From Terrisporobacter vanillatitrophus (GTDB lineage: Bacteria > Bacillota > Clostridia > Peptostreptococcales > Peptostreptococcaceae), in the NCBI RefSeq assembly GCF_051148895.1, contig NZ_CP154625.1:2852001-2916000 (forward strand): DNA of 64,000 nucleotides. The letters run 5' to 3'. The notes beneath the pieces were generated by a model that was not told the origin of the DNA, searched no databases, and worked only from the letters and a program-made list of their open reading frames with translations. Positions 8,205 to 16,912 of the stretch are shown here, in pieces; within the stretch, counting starts at the first letter, position 1, and each line of letters opens with the position of its first letter. Both the position numbers and the translations under genes were made by a program.

Positions 8205-9134
8205 TTATTTTGTATAATCTATATTTGCTTCTAAATAAAATCCAGTTGTTAAATCTCTATGATCTATATTTTGTAATTCTTCTAACCAGTTTTTATCAAA
8301 TTGCCAGTTATCTGGATTATTTATAAATTCATCAATAGCTTTTCTATATATTTTTATTACTTTTTTAGTATATTCATTTGATTTCAGATGTCCTTCTACA
8401 GTTAAAATAGTAACACCAGATTTAATAATCTCTGGAATAAATTCTATCATACATAAATCCTTTGCCCCATAGAATATAGTACCACCTTCATCTTCATATA
8501 TTGGACAATATTGACCTGGTCTTTTTTCTTCTACTAAATTATAGTGTTTTTCCTCATCATATTTTCCAGCATCTTTACTTGTCATATAGTTTGATAATAA
8601 TCTTCTACCTGAGTATGACATTACCATTGATCCATGAACAAAGGCCTCTATTTCTAAGTCCCATGGTGCATTTTTTCTTATTTCAATTATATCCTTAAGC
8701 CCTAATTCTTTAGCAAGTACAACTCTTTTAACACCTAAATCATAATAAAATCTTGCTGTTTCATAGTTATAAATATTAGCTTGTATACCCATATGAACTT
8801 TCATATTAGGTATCACTTTTCTAACTATTTCTAAAGTCCCTGGTTCGCATAATATTAGACCATCTACTTTTATTTCATTTAACTTTAATAAGTATTCTTC
8901 TAACTTAACAAAGTCATTGTTATGCGGTAATAAAGATATGGTCACATAAACTTTTTTATTTCTTTCATGGGCAAAGTCTATACCTTCTTGTAAATCCTCC
9001 ATAGAAAATTTATTTGATATAGTATCCATTCCAAAAGTTTGACCACCTATATATACACTGTCTGCTCCACTTTCAAGAGAAACCTTTAATCCTTCTAAAT
9101 CTTTTGCAAATGATGATAATTCTAAGTTTAACAT
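8205..9134 (-). CDS. trhP: U32 family protein, tRNA uridine 5-hydroxylation (TrhP-like)
   Basis: 309 aa member of the peptidase U32 family. TrhP proteins hydroxylate U34 of tRNAs to ho5U using prephenate; the family is annotated as collagenase for historical reasons. An N-terminal TIM-barrel-like part (SGADSVYIGG, about residues 22-31) is followed by a U32 signature region around EAFVHGSMVMSYSGRRLLSNY (about 162-182) and a conserved Cys near GQYCPI. The ATG overlaps the trmR stop (TAATG), implying translational coupling. The mltG-trmR-trhP order matches Bacillus yrrL-yrrM-yrrN. Bacillus also has a second U32 gene (yrrO) next to it; none is seen here. Confidence 0.85.
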   Translation of the reverse strand: MLNLELSSFAKDLEGLKVSLESGADSVYIGGQTFGMDTISNKFSMEDLQEGIDFAHERNKKVYVTISLLPHNNDFVKLEEYLLKLNEIKVDGLILCEPGTLEIVRKVIPNMKVHMGIQANIYNYETARFYYDLGVKRVVLAKELGLKDIIEIRKNAPWDLEIEAFVHGSMVMSYSGRRLLSNYMTSKDAGKYDEEKHYNLVEEKRPGQYCPIYEDEGGTIFYGAKDLCMIEFIPEIIKSGVTILTVEGHLKSNEYTKKVIKIYRKAIDEFINNPDNWQFDKNWLEELQNIDHRDLTTGFYLEANIDYTK

Positions 9135-9796
9135 TATTCTTCAACCCTTTCTGCTTCCTTGTAACTTAAAGCTACTCCATCTCCAATTGGTATTAAAGAT
9201 GTACTTAAGTAGTCACAATTACATATATAGTCTAAGTAGTTTCTCATTCTTTTTACAATAGTTTTTTTTCTTCTCATTACAAGAGCATCATCAGCAATCA
9301 TACCTTTATAAAGGATATTATCCGAAATTAAAAGGCCACCAACTTTAAGTTTATCTATTACTAAATCATAAAATAATTGGTATTGACCTTTAGCTGCATC
9401 TAAAAATATCATATCAAATTCACCTTCAACATTTTTTAATAATTCTTCCGCATCTCCTTCTAATAAGGTAATTTTATTATCAAATCCTGATCTTTCAAAG
9501 TTTTTCTTCGCTTGTTCAATCATTTTTTCATTTCTCTCTACTGTTATTATTTCAGCTTCTCCATTTGTAGAACTTGAAAATAAAATAGATGAGTATCCTA
9601 TGGCACAACCTACTTCTAATATAGTCTTTGGCTTTTGAACTTTTAATAAAACTTTTAATAAATCCGATACTTCTTTATGAACAATGGGCACATTATACTC
9701 AGCTGCATATTCTTCTAATTCTTTTAATAAACCTTCTTTATCTTTTAGTGTTTCTCTTATATATCTTTCAACTTCATTATTTACAATATTACTCAA
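9134..9796 (-). CDS. trmR: tRNA 5-hydroxyuridine O-methyltransferase
   Basis: SAM-dependent methyltransferase of the class I O-methyltransferase family that converts ho5U34 to mo5U34. The SAM site is visible as ILEVGCAIGYSSILFS (about 60-75), with acidic ends to the following strands (TVERNEKMIEQA, LLEGDAEELL) and the metal-site region FDMIFLDAAKGQY. I prefer TTG at 9796, eight bases after AAGGAG, over the GTG at 9805, which sits inside that RBS; the product is 220 aa. It overlaps trhP by one base. The next gene upstream is mltG at 108 bases. Pairing with the U32 protein strongly suggests the wobble-uridine pathway. Confidence 0.87.
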   Translation of the reverse strand: MSNIVNNEVERYIRETLKDKEGLLKELEEYAAEYNVPIVHKEVSDLLKVLLKVQKPKTILEVGCAIGYSSILFSSSTNGEAEIITVERNEKMIEQAKKNFERSGFDNKITLLEGDAEELLKNVEGEFDMIFLDAAKGQYQLFYDLVIDKLKVGGLLISDNILYKGMIADDALVMRRKKTIVKRMRNYLDYICNCDYLSTSLIPIGDGVALSYKEAERVEE

Positions 9797-9904
9797 TTCT
9801 TTCACTCCTTAATTTATTACTTAACTTGCTCTCTTCAAATTAATAGGATTATATCTCAAATTTTTAAGACATAATCCATACAAACTATTAATAATATACT
9901 TACC

Positions 9905-10972
9905 CTATTTATCTGTAGAATAACTATTATTTCTTTCTTCTCTATCTGTTCTGTATTCCTCAACATTTTTCACGTGTTCTTCGTAAGTTTTACTATAAGT
10001 ATTTCCACCTTCTATAGTTGCCACAAAATATAAATACTCTGTATTTGCTGGATATAAAACTGCTTCTATAGATTTTATACCAGGATTTGCTATAGGTGTA
10101 GGTGGTAAACCTTCAACCTTATAGGTATTATATGGAGAATCAATTTTTAAATCATTATAAGTTATACTTTTCTTTCTTTCTTTGAAAATATATTGAATTG
10201 TTGCATCAGATTGTAATGGCATGTTTATTTTTATTCTATTATAAAATACACTAGCTATTATTGGTCTATCTTCATCAAGTACAGCTTCCTTCTCTACTAT
10301 TGATGACAAATTAATCACTTCATATAAAGATTTATTAAGTTCATTTTGTCTTTTTTGTAATTTGTCAGTATATTTTGAATCAAAAGTTTCAAGCATATGT
10401 TCTAAAACTTCTTTTTCACTTTGTTTTTCATTAAAATAATAAGTACTTGGATATAAAAAACCTTCTAAAGACTTAATTTTTTCGTCATCTAAAAATTTAA
10501 ATTTCTCTTTAAATTCTTTTGGATTATTTATAAGTTCTTCATAAACATTTTTTTCACCCAATTTGTTTTTCGCAAGAATATCCATAATCTCAAAAGAAGT
10601 AGATCCTTCTGGAACTGTTATTTTTATGCCATCGTTGTAAACTTTGCCTTTAGACAAATCCTTAATTATTTCCTTATTTGAATAAGTTTGATTAAATAAG
10701 TACTTTCCAGATTTAAGCTTTGAAGAATTATTACTCACTCTTACATATAATTTAAATAAAGTTTTATTTTTAATTAAATTGTTTTCTTTTAATATATTTG
10801 TAACTTGGCTTAAAGTAGATCCTGTCGGTATATCTATTACAATGTCTTCTTTATTATTTTTATTATATGGACCCATTTGTTGAATAACTACAAAAGTTGT
10901 CACAATAATTAAAACTAAAATTGCAATTAAAACAACTACAATTTTTTTACTTTTGTCATTGTTCAAATTCAT
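9905..10972 (-). CDS. mltG: Endolytic murein transglycosylase
   Basis: 355 aa. One N-terminal membrane anchor (about 10-30) is followed by a LysM-like segment and the YceG/MltG catalytic domain. The expected catalytic Glu is in NLSSIVEKEAVLDEDRP (about residues 229-245), followed by ASVFYNRI and DSPYNTY motifs typical of the family. MltG cleaves nascent glycan strands in the membrane-proximal cell wall and may act as a glycan terminase. The ATG has AAGGAG ten bases upstream. A good sigma-A promoter precedes it, and it heads the operon with trmR and trhP. The C-terminus is charged and low in complexity. Confidence 0.92.
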   Translation of the reverse strand: MNLNNDKSKKIVVVLIAILVLIIVTTFVVIQQMGPYNKNNKEDIVIDIPTGSTLSQVTNILKENNLIKNKTLFKLYVRVSNNSSKLKSGKYLFNQTYSNKEIIKDLSKGKVYNDGIKITVPEGSTSFEIMDILAKNKLGEKNVYEELINNPKEFKEKFKFLDDEKIKSLEGFLYPSTYYFNEKQSEKEVLEHMLETFDSKYTDKLQKRQNELNKSLYEVINLSSIVEKEAVLDEDRPIIASVFYNRIKINMPLQSDATIQYIFKERKKSITYNDLKIDSPYNTYKVEGLPPTPIANPGIKSIEAVLYPANTEYLYFVATIEGGNTYSKTYEEHVKNVEEYRTDREERNNSYSTDK

Positions 10973-11008
10973 AAGTTGCTAACTCCTTATCTCTTTTATA
11001 TCCTTTTT

Positions 11009-11037
11009 ATTATAAATCTAAGGTTAAAATATTTCAA
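11009..11037 (-). promoter_or_regulatory. Promoter of the mltG-trmR-trhP operon
   Basis: TTGAAA (11037-11032), 17-base spacer, TATAAT (11014-11009); near consensus for the main sigma factor. Confidence 0.75.
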
Positions 11038-11092
11038 TAAAAATGTCGTAAATTAAAAAATTCACTTTGCTTAGTTTAATATGCTAAAAATT

Positions 11093-11133
11093 AAAAAAAG
11101 CTTAACTTTATTTTTTACAAGTTAAGCTTTTTT
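11093..11133 (-). terminator. Terminator of the deoA operon
   Basis: AAGCTTAAC/GTTAAGCTT stem flanked by A7 and T7, so it may work in both directions; it follows the deoA stop. Confidence 0.85.
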
Positions 11134-11143
11134 AAACATTTAA

Positions 11144-12469
11144 CTAAAATTTACTTATTCCATCTTTTGTCACAACGCCATATATTAACTTTTTAGGTTC
11201 AGATTTTTCATTATTTATTATATAAGCATTTTTAAATCTTCTCTTAGCATCTTCAAATTTATTTTCTCTATTAAAGTGCATTAAAGCTAAAGTATCTCCT
11301 TCATTTACAAAGTCTCCAACTTTTTTCTTCAAGATTATACCTGCACTTAAGTCTAACTCATCTTCTTTAGTTTCTCTTCCTGCGCCAAGTATCATTGCAC
11401 TTACTCCAACAGCTTCTGCTTCAATTTTATCTATGAAACCTGTTTTATCAGATTTTATTTCAACTATATGATTTGCTTTAGGTAATAAAGAATAATCATC
11501 AGCTACTTCAGGATTTCCACCTTGATTAGCAACAAATTCTTTAAATTTTTCTATAGCTGCACCAGATTCTAGGCCTTGCTTTATTCTTTTTACTCCATCC
11601 TCATAGTCAGAGGCTATTTTAGATGATACTAACATATATGCACCTAAAGTTTCACAAAGTGTCATAAAGTCTTTTGGACCTCTTCCTTTTAGTGCTTCTA
11701 TTGCTTCTATAACTTCTAAAGAATTACCAACAGCACTTCCTAAAGGTTCGTCCATATCACTTATTATGGCAATAGTTTCTCTATTCATAGCTGTTCCGAT
11801 TTCTACCATTTCTTTAGCTAATTCAAAAGAGTCATCTAAAGTTTTCATAAAAGCTCCATCTCCAGTTTTAACATCTAAAACTATGGCATCTGCTCCAGAA
11901 GCTAATTTTTTACACATAATAGAAGCAGCTATTAAAGATATATTATCCACTGTTGCTGTAACATCTCTAAGAGCATACATTTTTTTATCAGCAACTGCTA
12001 TTGATGCTGTTTGACCACAAACAGCTATTTTTATATCATTTACTGAATCTATAAATTTCTTAGGAGTCATTTCTATTGAAAATCCAGGTATAGCTTCTAG
12101 CTTATCCAGAGTTCCTCCTGTATGTCCAAGACCTCTACCTGACATCTTAGCCACTGGAACACCACAAGCTGCCATTAAAGGTGCTAAGGTAATTGTAGTT
12201 TTATCTCCTACTCCACCTGTAGAGTGTTTGTCAACTTTAACACCATTTATTGCAGATAAGTCCATTACCTCTCCCGAATTCATCATGGCCTCTGTTAAAC
12301 AAGCAGTTTCTTGCTTATTCATTTTATTTAAGTATATAGCCATTAAAAGAGCTGATACTTGATAATCTGGAATTTCTCCCTTTGAATATCTATCTACGAA
12401 AAAATCTATTTCTTCTTTTGTCAATTCTTCTTTATCTCTTTTTTTTCTTATTATATCGTATATTCTCAT
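11144..12469 (-). CDS. deoA: Pyrimidine-nucleoside (thymidine) phosphorylase
   Basis: 441 aa cytosolic enzyme splitting thymidine, uridine or deoxyuridine with phosphate into base and (deoxy)ribose-1-phosphate. The signature KVDKHSTGGVGDKTT (about residues 79-93) binds phosphate, and the SGRGLGHTGGTLDKLE segment (about 109-124) is typical. The C-terminal part with a barrel-sandwich-like fold (about 345-435) is complete. Length matches the Pdp/DeoA family; Pdp may be the more exact name in Firmicutes. The ATG follows AGGAGG. It is downstream of deoB in the same orientation with an 86-base gap, so its ribose-1-phosphate product feeds the adjacent mutase. Confidence 0.93.
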   Translation of the reverse strand: MRIYDIIRKKRDKEELTKEEIDFFVDRYSKGEIPDYQVSALLMAIYLNKMNKQETACLTEAMMNSGEVMDLSAINGVKVDKHSTGGVGDKTTITLAPLMAACGVPVAKMSGRGLGHTGGTLDKLEAIPGFSIEMTPKKFIDSVNDIKIAVCGQTASIAVADKKMYALRDVTATVDNISLIAASIMCKKLASGADAIVLDVKTGDGAFMKTLDDSFELAKEMVEIGTAMNRETIAIISDMDEPLGSAVGNSLEVIEAIEALKGRGPKDFMTLCETLGAYMLVSSKIASDYEDGVKRIKQGLESGAAIEKFKEFVANQGGNPEVADDYSLLPKANHIVEIKSDKTGFIDKIEAEAVGVSAMILGAGRETKEDELDLSAGIILKKKVGDFVNEGDTLALMHFNRENKFEDAKRRFKNAYIINNEKSEPKKLIYGVVTKDGISKF

Positions 12470-12555
12470 GATTGCCTCCTAAAAGTTTGCTTTGTTCCTG
12501 TTCCCAACGATCTTTAAAAACAGGCTGTTACTACATCAAGATGTTGGAAGTTTTA

Positions 12556-13725
12556 CTACATTATCTCATTCTTAAAACTTTCACCATTAACAGGTAATTT
12601 AACATTTAATATATCTGCTACAGTAGCACCTATATCTGCAAAACTTTTTCTTATTCCTAAATTTACTCCACTTTTAATATTTTTACCATACACAAGTACT
12701 GGTATATATTCTCTAGTATGATCAGTTCCTTTATAAGTAGGATCATTACCATGGTCTGCATTTATTATTAATATATCCTCTTCTTTCATTGATGATATAA
12801 TTTCAGGTATTCTAGCATCAAATTCTTCTAGGGCTTGTTTATATCCTAAAGAGTTTCTTCTGTGTCCGTATTTTGAATCAAAATCAACTAAGTTTGTGAA
12901 GATTACTCCATTATTTTCTTTTTTAATATAATTTATAGTTTGATCCACGCCATCCATATTATCTTTAGTATGTATAGCTTCCGTTATACCTTGTCCATTA
13001 AATATATCTTCTATTTTTCCAACACCTATAACATCTAAATTAGATTCTTTAATTGTATCTAATACTGTAGGTTCAAATGGATTTAATGAATAATCTCTTC
13101 TGTTAGAAGTTCTTTCAAAGTGTCCTGCTTTCTCTCCTATATAAGGTCTTGCTATGATTCTAGCTACAGCATTATCACCCATCATTATTTCTCTTGCAAT
13201 TTCACACATTTTGTATAATTCTTCAAGAGGTATTATTTCTTCATGAGCTGCAATTTGGAATACACTATCTGCTGAAGTATAAACTATTACATCTCCAGTT
13301 TTCATTTGATGTTCACCGTATTCATCGAGTATAGCTGTTCCAGAAGCTGGCTTATTCCCAACAACTTTTCTTCCTGTTCTTTTTTCAAACTCGTCTATTA
13401 TTTCTTTTGTAAATCCATCTGGGAAAGTTTTAAATGGCTGTTCTACTAAAACACCTGTCATTTCCCAATGACCTGTTGTTGTATCTTTCCCACATGATAA
13501 TTCATCACATTTACCAAAAGACCCCATTGGATTTTCTTCTTTTGGTAAATAATCTATTCCATCTATATTTCCAAGGCCTAATTTAACCATATTAGGTAAT
13601 TTTATATCATTATGGTTTTTAACTATATTACCTAAAGTATTTACTCCCATATCTCCGAATTTCTCTGAATCTTTAAGCGCACCTACTCCAACACTATCTA
13701 TAACCATCCATATTACTCTACTCAT
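12556..13725 (-). CDS. deoB: Phosphopentomutase
   Basis: 389 aa alkaline-phosphatase-superfamily enzyme interconverting (deoxy)ribose-1- and -5-phosphate. The N-terminal metal site MVIDSVGVGAL, the catalytic Thr region GKDTTTGHWEMTG (about 79-91) and the C-terminal metal ligands NADHGNDPTYKGTDHTRE (about 324-341) are all intact. AAGGAGG precedes the ATG. The 13-base gap to xerD, together with deoA downstream, suggests a spoIIM-xerD-deoB-deoA transcription unit. The same xerD-deoB (ripX-drm) neighbourhood occurs in Bacillus. Confidence 0.94.
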   Translation of the reverse strand: MSRVIWMVIDSVGVGALKDSEKFGDMGVNTLGNIVKNHNDIKLPNMVKLGLGNIDGIDYLPKEENPMGSFGKCDELSCGKDTTTGHWEMTGVLVEQPFKTFPDGFTKEIIDEFEKRTGRKVVGNKPASGTAILDEYGEHQMKTGDVIVYTSADSVFQIAAHEEIIPLEELYKMCEIAREIMMGDNAVARIIARPYIGEKAGHFERTSNRRDYSLNPFEPTVLDTIKESNLDVIGVGKIEDIFNGQGITEAIHTKDNMDGVDQTINYIKKENNGVIFTNLVDFDSKYGHRRNSLGYKQALEEFDARIPEIISSMKEEDILIINADHGNDPTYKGTDHTREYIPVLVYGKNIKSGVNLGIRKSFADIGATVADILNVKLPVNGESFKNEIM

Positions 13726-13738
13726 ACAAATTTCCTCC

Positions 13739-14626
13739 TTATATGTCTTCTCTTTTCCTTGGATGCTTGTCCTTAATTTCTTTTCTAATATTATTGTCCA
13801 TTTGGTTTAAATATAGCTGTAAACTAGCCAAATTGGAATTACCCAATATCCTGCTTACAACAGCTAAATTCGCTCCACCTTTTAATAAATGTATAGCAAA
13901 AGAATGTCTAAGTATACTAGGATTAATATTTTTACTTATATTAGCCATATTAGCATATTTTTTAATTACTTTCCAAAGCCCTTGTCTTGTAAATCTTTGT
14001 CCTTGAGCATTAACAAATAGTGCATATTCTTCTATTTTGGCTAAACTAGGTCTTCCCTCTTTTATATATTTCTCTAAATATACTTTAGTAATTTCACAAA
14101 GTGGTATTACTCTTTGATTTTTACCCGTATTACAGTATAAATAATCAATTTCTAAGTCTACATCTTGCAAATTTAATTCTACAAGTTCTGAAACCCTTAT
14201 GCCTGTTCCGTATAATACTTCAAAAATAGCCTTATCTCTTATTTTTTTAGGACAGCTTAAATCAGGAAATTTCAAAAGAGATTCAACTTCTTCTTCTGTT
14301 AAAATTTCAATTTTTTCTCTTTTTATTTTTGGTTTTTTTATAGTATTAGCTGGATTAGTTTCGCTAATACGATTTAAAAATAAATATTCATGAAAAGACT
14401 TAACAGAAGAAGTTACTCTTGACACCGTAGCAACAGAATTATTTTGTTTTTCTAAGTTTACCAAAAAATTAATAATGTCATACTCTGTTACGTCTTCAAT
14501 TTTAATATTCTCACACTTTAAATAATCTAGGTACTTTTTAATATCCGTATAATATGAACATATGGTATTTTCTGATAATTTTTTTTTGGATTTAATATAG
14601 TCAATATACTGTTGTAAAACTTCCAT
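13739..14626 (-). CDS. xerD: XerD-like tyrosine recombinase with degenerate catalytic site
   Basis: 295 aa; an N-terminal SAM-like DNA-binding domain (about 1-85) and a C-terminal tyrosine-recombinase domain (about 105-285), usual XerC/D length. The first Arg is present in GTGIRVSELVEL, a Lys in TGKNQRVIPL, the second Arg in ILRHSFAIHLL and the Tyr in LQLYLNQ. The two catalytic histidines are not: the usual PHxLRH motif reads PSILRH, and the usual LGHS motif reads LGNS. Four of six active-site residues are therefore kept. Position next to deoB matches Bacillus ripX (xerD), so it may be the chromosome-dimer recombinase or a relative that binds DNA without cutting efficiently. AAAGGAG precedes the ATG. 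Confidence 0.8.
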   Translation of the reverse strand: MEVLQQYIDYIKSKKKLSENTICSYYTDIKKYLDYLKCENIKIEDVTEYDIINFLVNLEKQNNSVATVSRVTSSVKSFHEYLFLNRISETNPANTIKKPKIKREKIEILTEEEVESLLKFPDLSCPKKIRDKAIFEVLYGTGIRVSELVELNLQDVDLEIDYLYCNTGKNQRVIPLCEITKVYLEKYIKEGRPSLAKIEEYALFVNAQGQRFTRQGLWKVIKKYANMANISKNINPSILRHSFAIHLLKGGANLAVVSRILGNSNLASLQLYLNQMDNNIRKEIKDKHPRKREDI

Positions 14627-14638
14627 AAATAGCTCCTT

Positions 14639-15250
14639 TTATCTTACTAGGAATTGCAAAATACCAATGCTAATTGCATTTAATAATAATTGAGCTGATG
14701 CACATATTACTATTATAATAATACCATTTAACAAGTATCTTCTACCTAAAAATAAGATCCCTTCTTTTCTTCCTCGTTTATATTCTTCGTAAATATTTTT
14801 AATATAGTAAAAACTCACGGCAATAATTAATATTGCCCCTGGTATTATAATAAAATTTTTTATTACCATAATCAATATCATTTTTATACTTTTAAATTTA
14901 ATTAATAAAATAAAGCTATTAATAGTATAGCCTATTGATATTCCTTTTAATAAAAAACTTATTATAGCTAAAGGAAAAGTAAATACAAATAATGAAAATA
15001 ATACTATGCTTCCTAAAAAAATGATATTTTCTCTTAAATTAGAAAAAACTACAGCACTTATGTTTATATCACTTCCTTGGCCATAGTAGTCATTCAAATT
15101 ATTTATACTATCTAACACTATATCTTGTCCATTTGAAAAAACCTTATTTAAATAAGTTCCTATGGCTACAAATATAATAAAGATAATACTTAAATAAATT
15201 ATTTCTTTACTTATTCTTAAACTATCTCTTTTTCTTATTGTTCTTCTCAA
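14639..15250 (-). CDS. spoIIM: Stage II sporulation protein M
   Basis: 203 aa polytopic membrane protein with about five hydrophobic segments, matching SpoIIM length and topology. SpoIIM is part of the SpoIID-SpoIIM-SpoIIP machine that thins septal peptidoglycan during engulfment, with SpoIIM as the membrane scaffold. The start is TTG at 15250, seven bases after AGAGGAGGT. Recognisable family segments are the lumenal loop after membrane segment 1 and FLLKGISIGYTINSFIL. Its RBS lies inside the right arm of a perfect hairpin (15255-15305), implying control of translation. It is 12 bases upstream of xerD. Confidence 0.88.
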   Translation of the reverse strand: MRRTIRKRDSLRISKEIIYLSIIFIIFVAIGTYLNKVFSNGQDIVLDSINNLNDYYGQGSDINISAVVFSNLRENIIFLGSIVLFSLFVFTFPLAIISFLLKGISIGYTINSFILLIKFKSIKMILIMVIKNFIIIPGAILIIAVSFYYIKNIYEEYKRGRKEGILFLGRRYLLNGIIIIVICASAQLLLNAISIGILQFLVR

Positions 15251-15254
15251 ATTT

Positions 15255-15305
15255 ATAACCTCCTCTTATCCTAACATATATTTATGTTAGAAAAGAGGAG
15301 GTTAT
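15255..15305 (-). promoter_or_regulatory. spoIIM: Long perfect hairpin sequestering the spoIIM ribosome binding site
   Basis: Outer 13-base arms (15255-15267 and 15293-15305) and inner 7-base arms (15271-15277 and 15284-15290) are each perfectly complementary. In the minus-strand transcript the AGAGGAGG SD of spoIIM is paired with CCUCCUCU located just after the nudF stop. No U-run follows, so this is not a standard terminator. Confidence 0.75.
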
Positions 15306-15308
15306 GCT

Positions 15309-15839
15309 TTATATTAATTCTTTAGTTAATAATATTCCAATAACAGTTTTTGAATCACAAATCTCATTGCTAAGAACCATGTTATATGCTTCATCTCTAT
15401 CAACTTCATAAACCTCTAAAAATTCATCTTCTTCCAAGTGACTTTCTCCTGGAATTAAATTTTTTGCCAGATAAATGAATACTAACTGATTAGAAAATCC
15501 AGGTGTAGCATAATACTTATGAATTAACTTTAAACCATCTACACTATAACCTGTTTCTTCTTTTAACTCCCTTATGGCACAATCAAGAGGATCTTCTCCA
15601 ATTTCAATTTTACCAGCTGGTAGTTCATATAATTCTTTTTCTATTGCTTTTCTATATTGCTTAACTAATACAATTTTATTATCGTCTGTTATGGCAACTA
15701 TGGCCACTGCGCCTTTATGTTCAATTATTTCCCTTTTTTGATATCCTTTATTAGGCACTTCCACTGTGTCTACTCTAAGTTGAATAGTTTTCCCAGTGTA
15801 AATTAAATCACTACTTACAGTAGTTTCCTTTGTTATCAT
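15309..15839 (-). CDS. nudF: Nudix hydrolase, ADP-ribose pyrophosphatase type
   Basis: 176 aa cytosolic Nudix enzyme. The full Nudix box is present: a Gly in PAGKIEIGE, then REL and KEETGY, giving GX5EX7REUXEEXGU (about residues 76-98). The N-terminal beta domain and length fit ADP-ribose pyrophosphatases, which hydrolyse ADP-ribose to AMP and ribose-5-phosphate. The ATG at 15839 is six bases after GGAGG; an in-frame GTG just before it is possible. It overlaps the end of the upstream DUF3866 gene by 29 bases, suggesting translational coupling. The ribose-5-phosphate product connects loosely with deoB nearby. Confidence 0.88.
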   Translation of the reverse strand: MITKETTVSSDLIYTGKTIQLRVDTVEVPNKGYQKREIIEHKGAVAIVAITDDNKIVLVKQYRKAIEKELYELPAGKIEIGEDPLDCAIRELKEETGYSVDGLKLIHKYYATPGFSNQLVFIYLAKNLIPGESHLEEDEFLEVYEVDRDEAYNMVLSNEICDSKTVIGILLTKELI

Positions 15840-16908
15840 CACAAACCTCCATTAAGTAATATGCAGCAGTACTTGCTGCATCAAAAAATTCCTTATCTTG
15901 TTCGTAATTTCTGCCCATACTTCTTACTCTAAGGTTAAAATAATCCAAGTCCCCTTTACATTTGTTATTATCTATATAAATTATATTGTGTTTATCAAAC
16001 AATTTATTGTCTTTTACTTGTTTTTTTATATAATCAAATTTTTCTTTATCATAAATAGTTATAGGAATATTTACGTTCACATTTACAATTTCATTAAATA
16101 TAGTTATTGCATGATGTGATATCCCTCTATGTCTTTCTCTTAAATCAGCAAAACTTATTCTAGGAATTGCTATAGGATTTCCTCCTAATTTTTTAATAGC
16201 ATCTAATATAGGTCCTTGCTCTATTCCTGTAAAGCCATATTTTGTACCTGTTCCTGCTATTCCAGGCCCCATTGATACAAATACTGCATCAGCCTTTATT
16301 ATTTCTTTTGCAGTGATTAAAGCTGTATATATATTTATACATTCATAGTCACCTCCAAAAGCATTTCCAATAGTAATAGTACTATCAATTAAGTTTTTTT
16401 CTTTTAGATTTTGTACATTTTTACTTAAATATATTGGTAGAGCTGCTCCATCAGTCATTATATATACTAACTTTTTATTGGGATTATGTTTTTTATACGA
16501 TGCTACAAAAGGAGTCAACATACTATGAAGAGTTCCCACAACAACTGGCATATCGTCCAAAGTTTCAAAGTTATTTATTATATCATGATATTTACTTTCA
16601 TGATCTTCAACAGCATTTACTTTAACTTGATAAGGAGTATATCTAAGCTTCATAATATGCCCACCTGGTGATAAATCAGATTCTTTATTATTTAGATTTG
16701 CTATAACAAAGTGGTATCCACCAGTACCTAGACTTAGCTCAACTGCTGTAGTATTAAGTATTACTTCATCACCTATACTTATCTTTCCAGTTATTTTAGG
16801 GTAGTTATAAGCTCTTTGTATTTGTCCATTAATATCAACTCTTATATCTTCTAAAACATCACTACTATCTGATATTTCCTCTACTATTCCTACTTTTTTA
16901 CTAATCAT
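15811..16908 (-). CDS. DUF3866 family protein of unknown function
   Basis: 365 aa, soluble. The sequence fits the DUF3866 family found in Actinobacteria and Firmicutes next to Nudix and Ste genes. Visible features are an N-terminal small beta domain (VEEISDSSDVLEDIRVDING), a conserved SPGGHIMKLRYTP stretch (about 80-92), VVVGTLHSML, the glycine-rich GNAFGGDYECIN, and SMGPGIAGTGTKYGFTGIEQG (about 212-232). The histidines in RHRGISHH are also conserved-looking. No catalytic assignment is possible. AAGG before the ATG is adequate. It overlaps nudF and follows the glycosyltransferase-4 gene by four bases, so it is firmly in the operon. Confidence 0.8.
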   Translation of the reverse strand: MISKKVGIVEEISDSSDVLEDIRVDINGQIQRAYNYPKITGKISIGDEVILNTTAVELSLGTGGYHFVIANLNNKESDLSPGGHIMKLRYTPYQVKVNAVEDHESKYHDIINNFETLDDMPVVVGTLHSMLTPFVASYKKHNPNKKLVYIMTDGAALPIYLSKNVQNLKEKNLIDSTITIGNAFGGDYECINIYTALITAKEIIKADAVFVSMGPGIAGTGTKYGFTGIEQGPILDAIKKLGGNPIAIPRISFADLRERHRGISHHAITIFNEIVNVNVNIPITIYDKEKFDYIKKQVKDNKLFDKHNIIYIDNNKCKGDLDYFNLRVRSMGRNYEQDKEFFDAASTAAYYLMEVCDDNKGNYCK

Positions 16909-16912
16909 AAGA

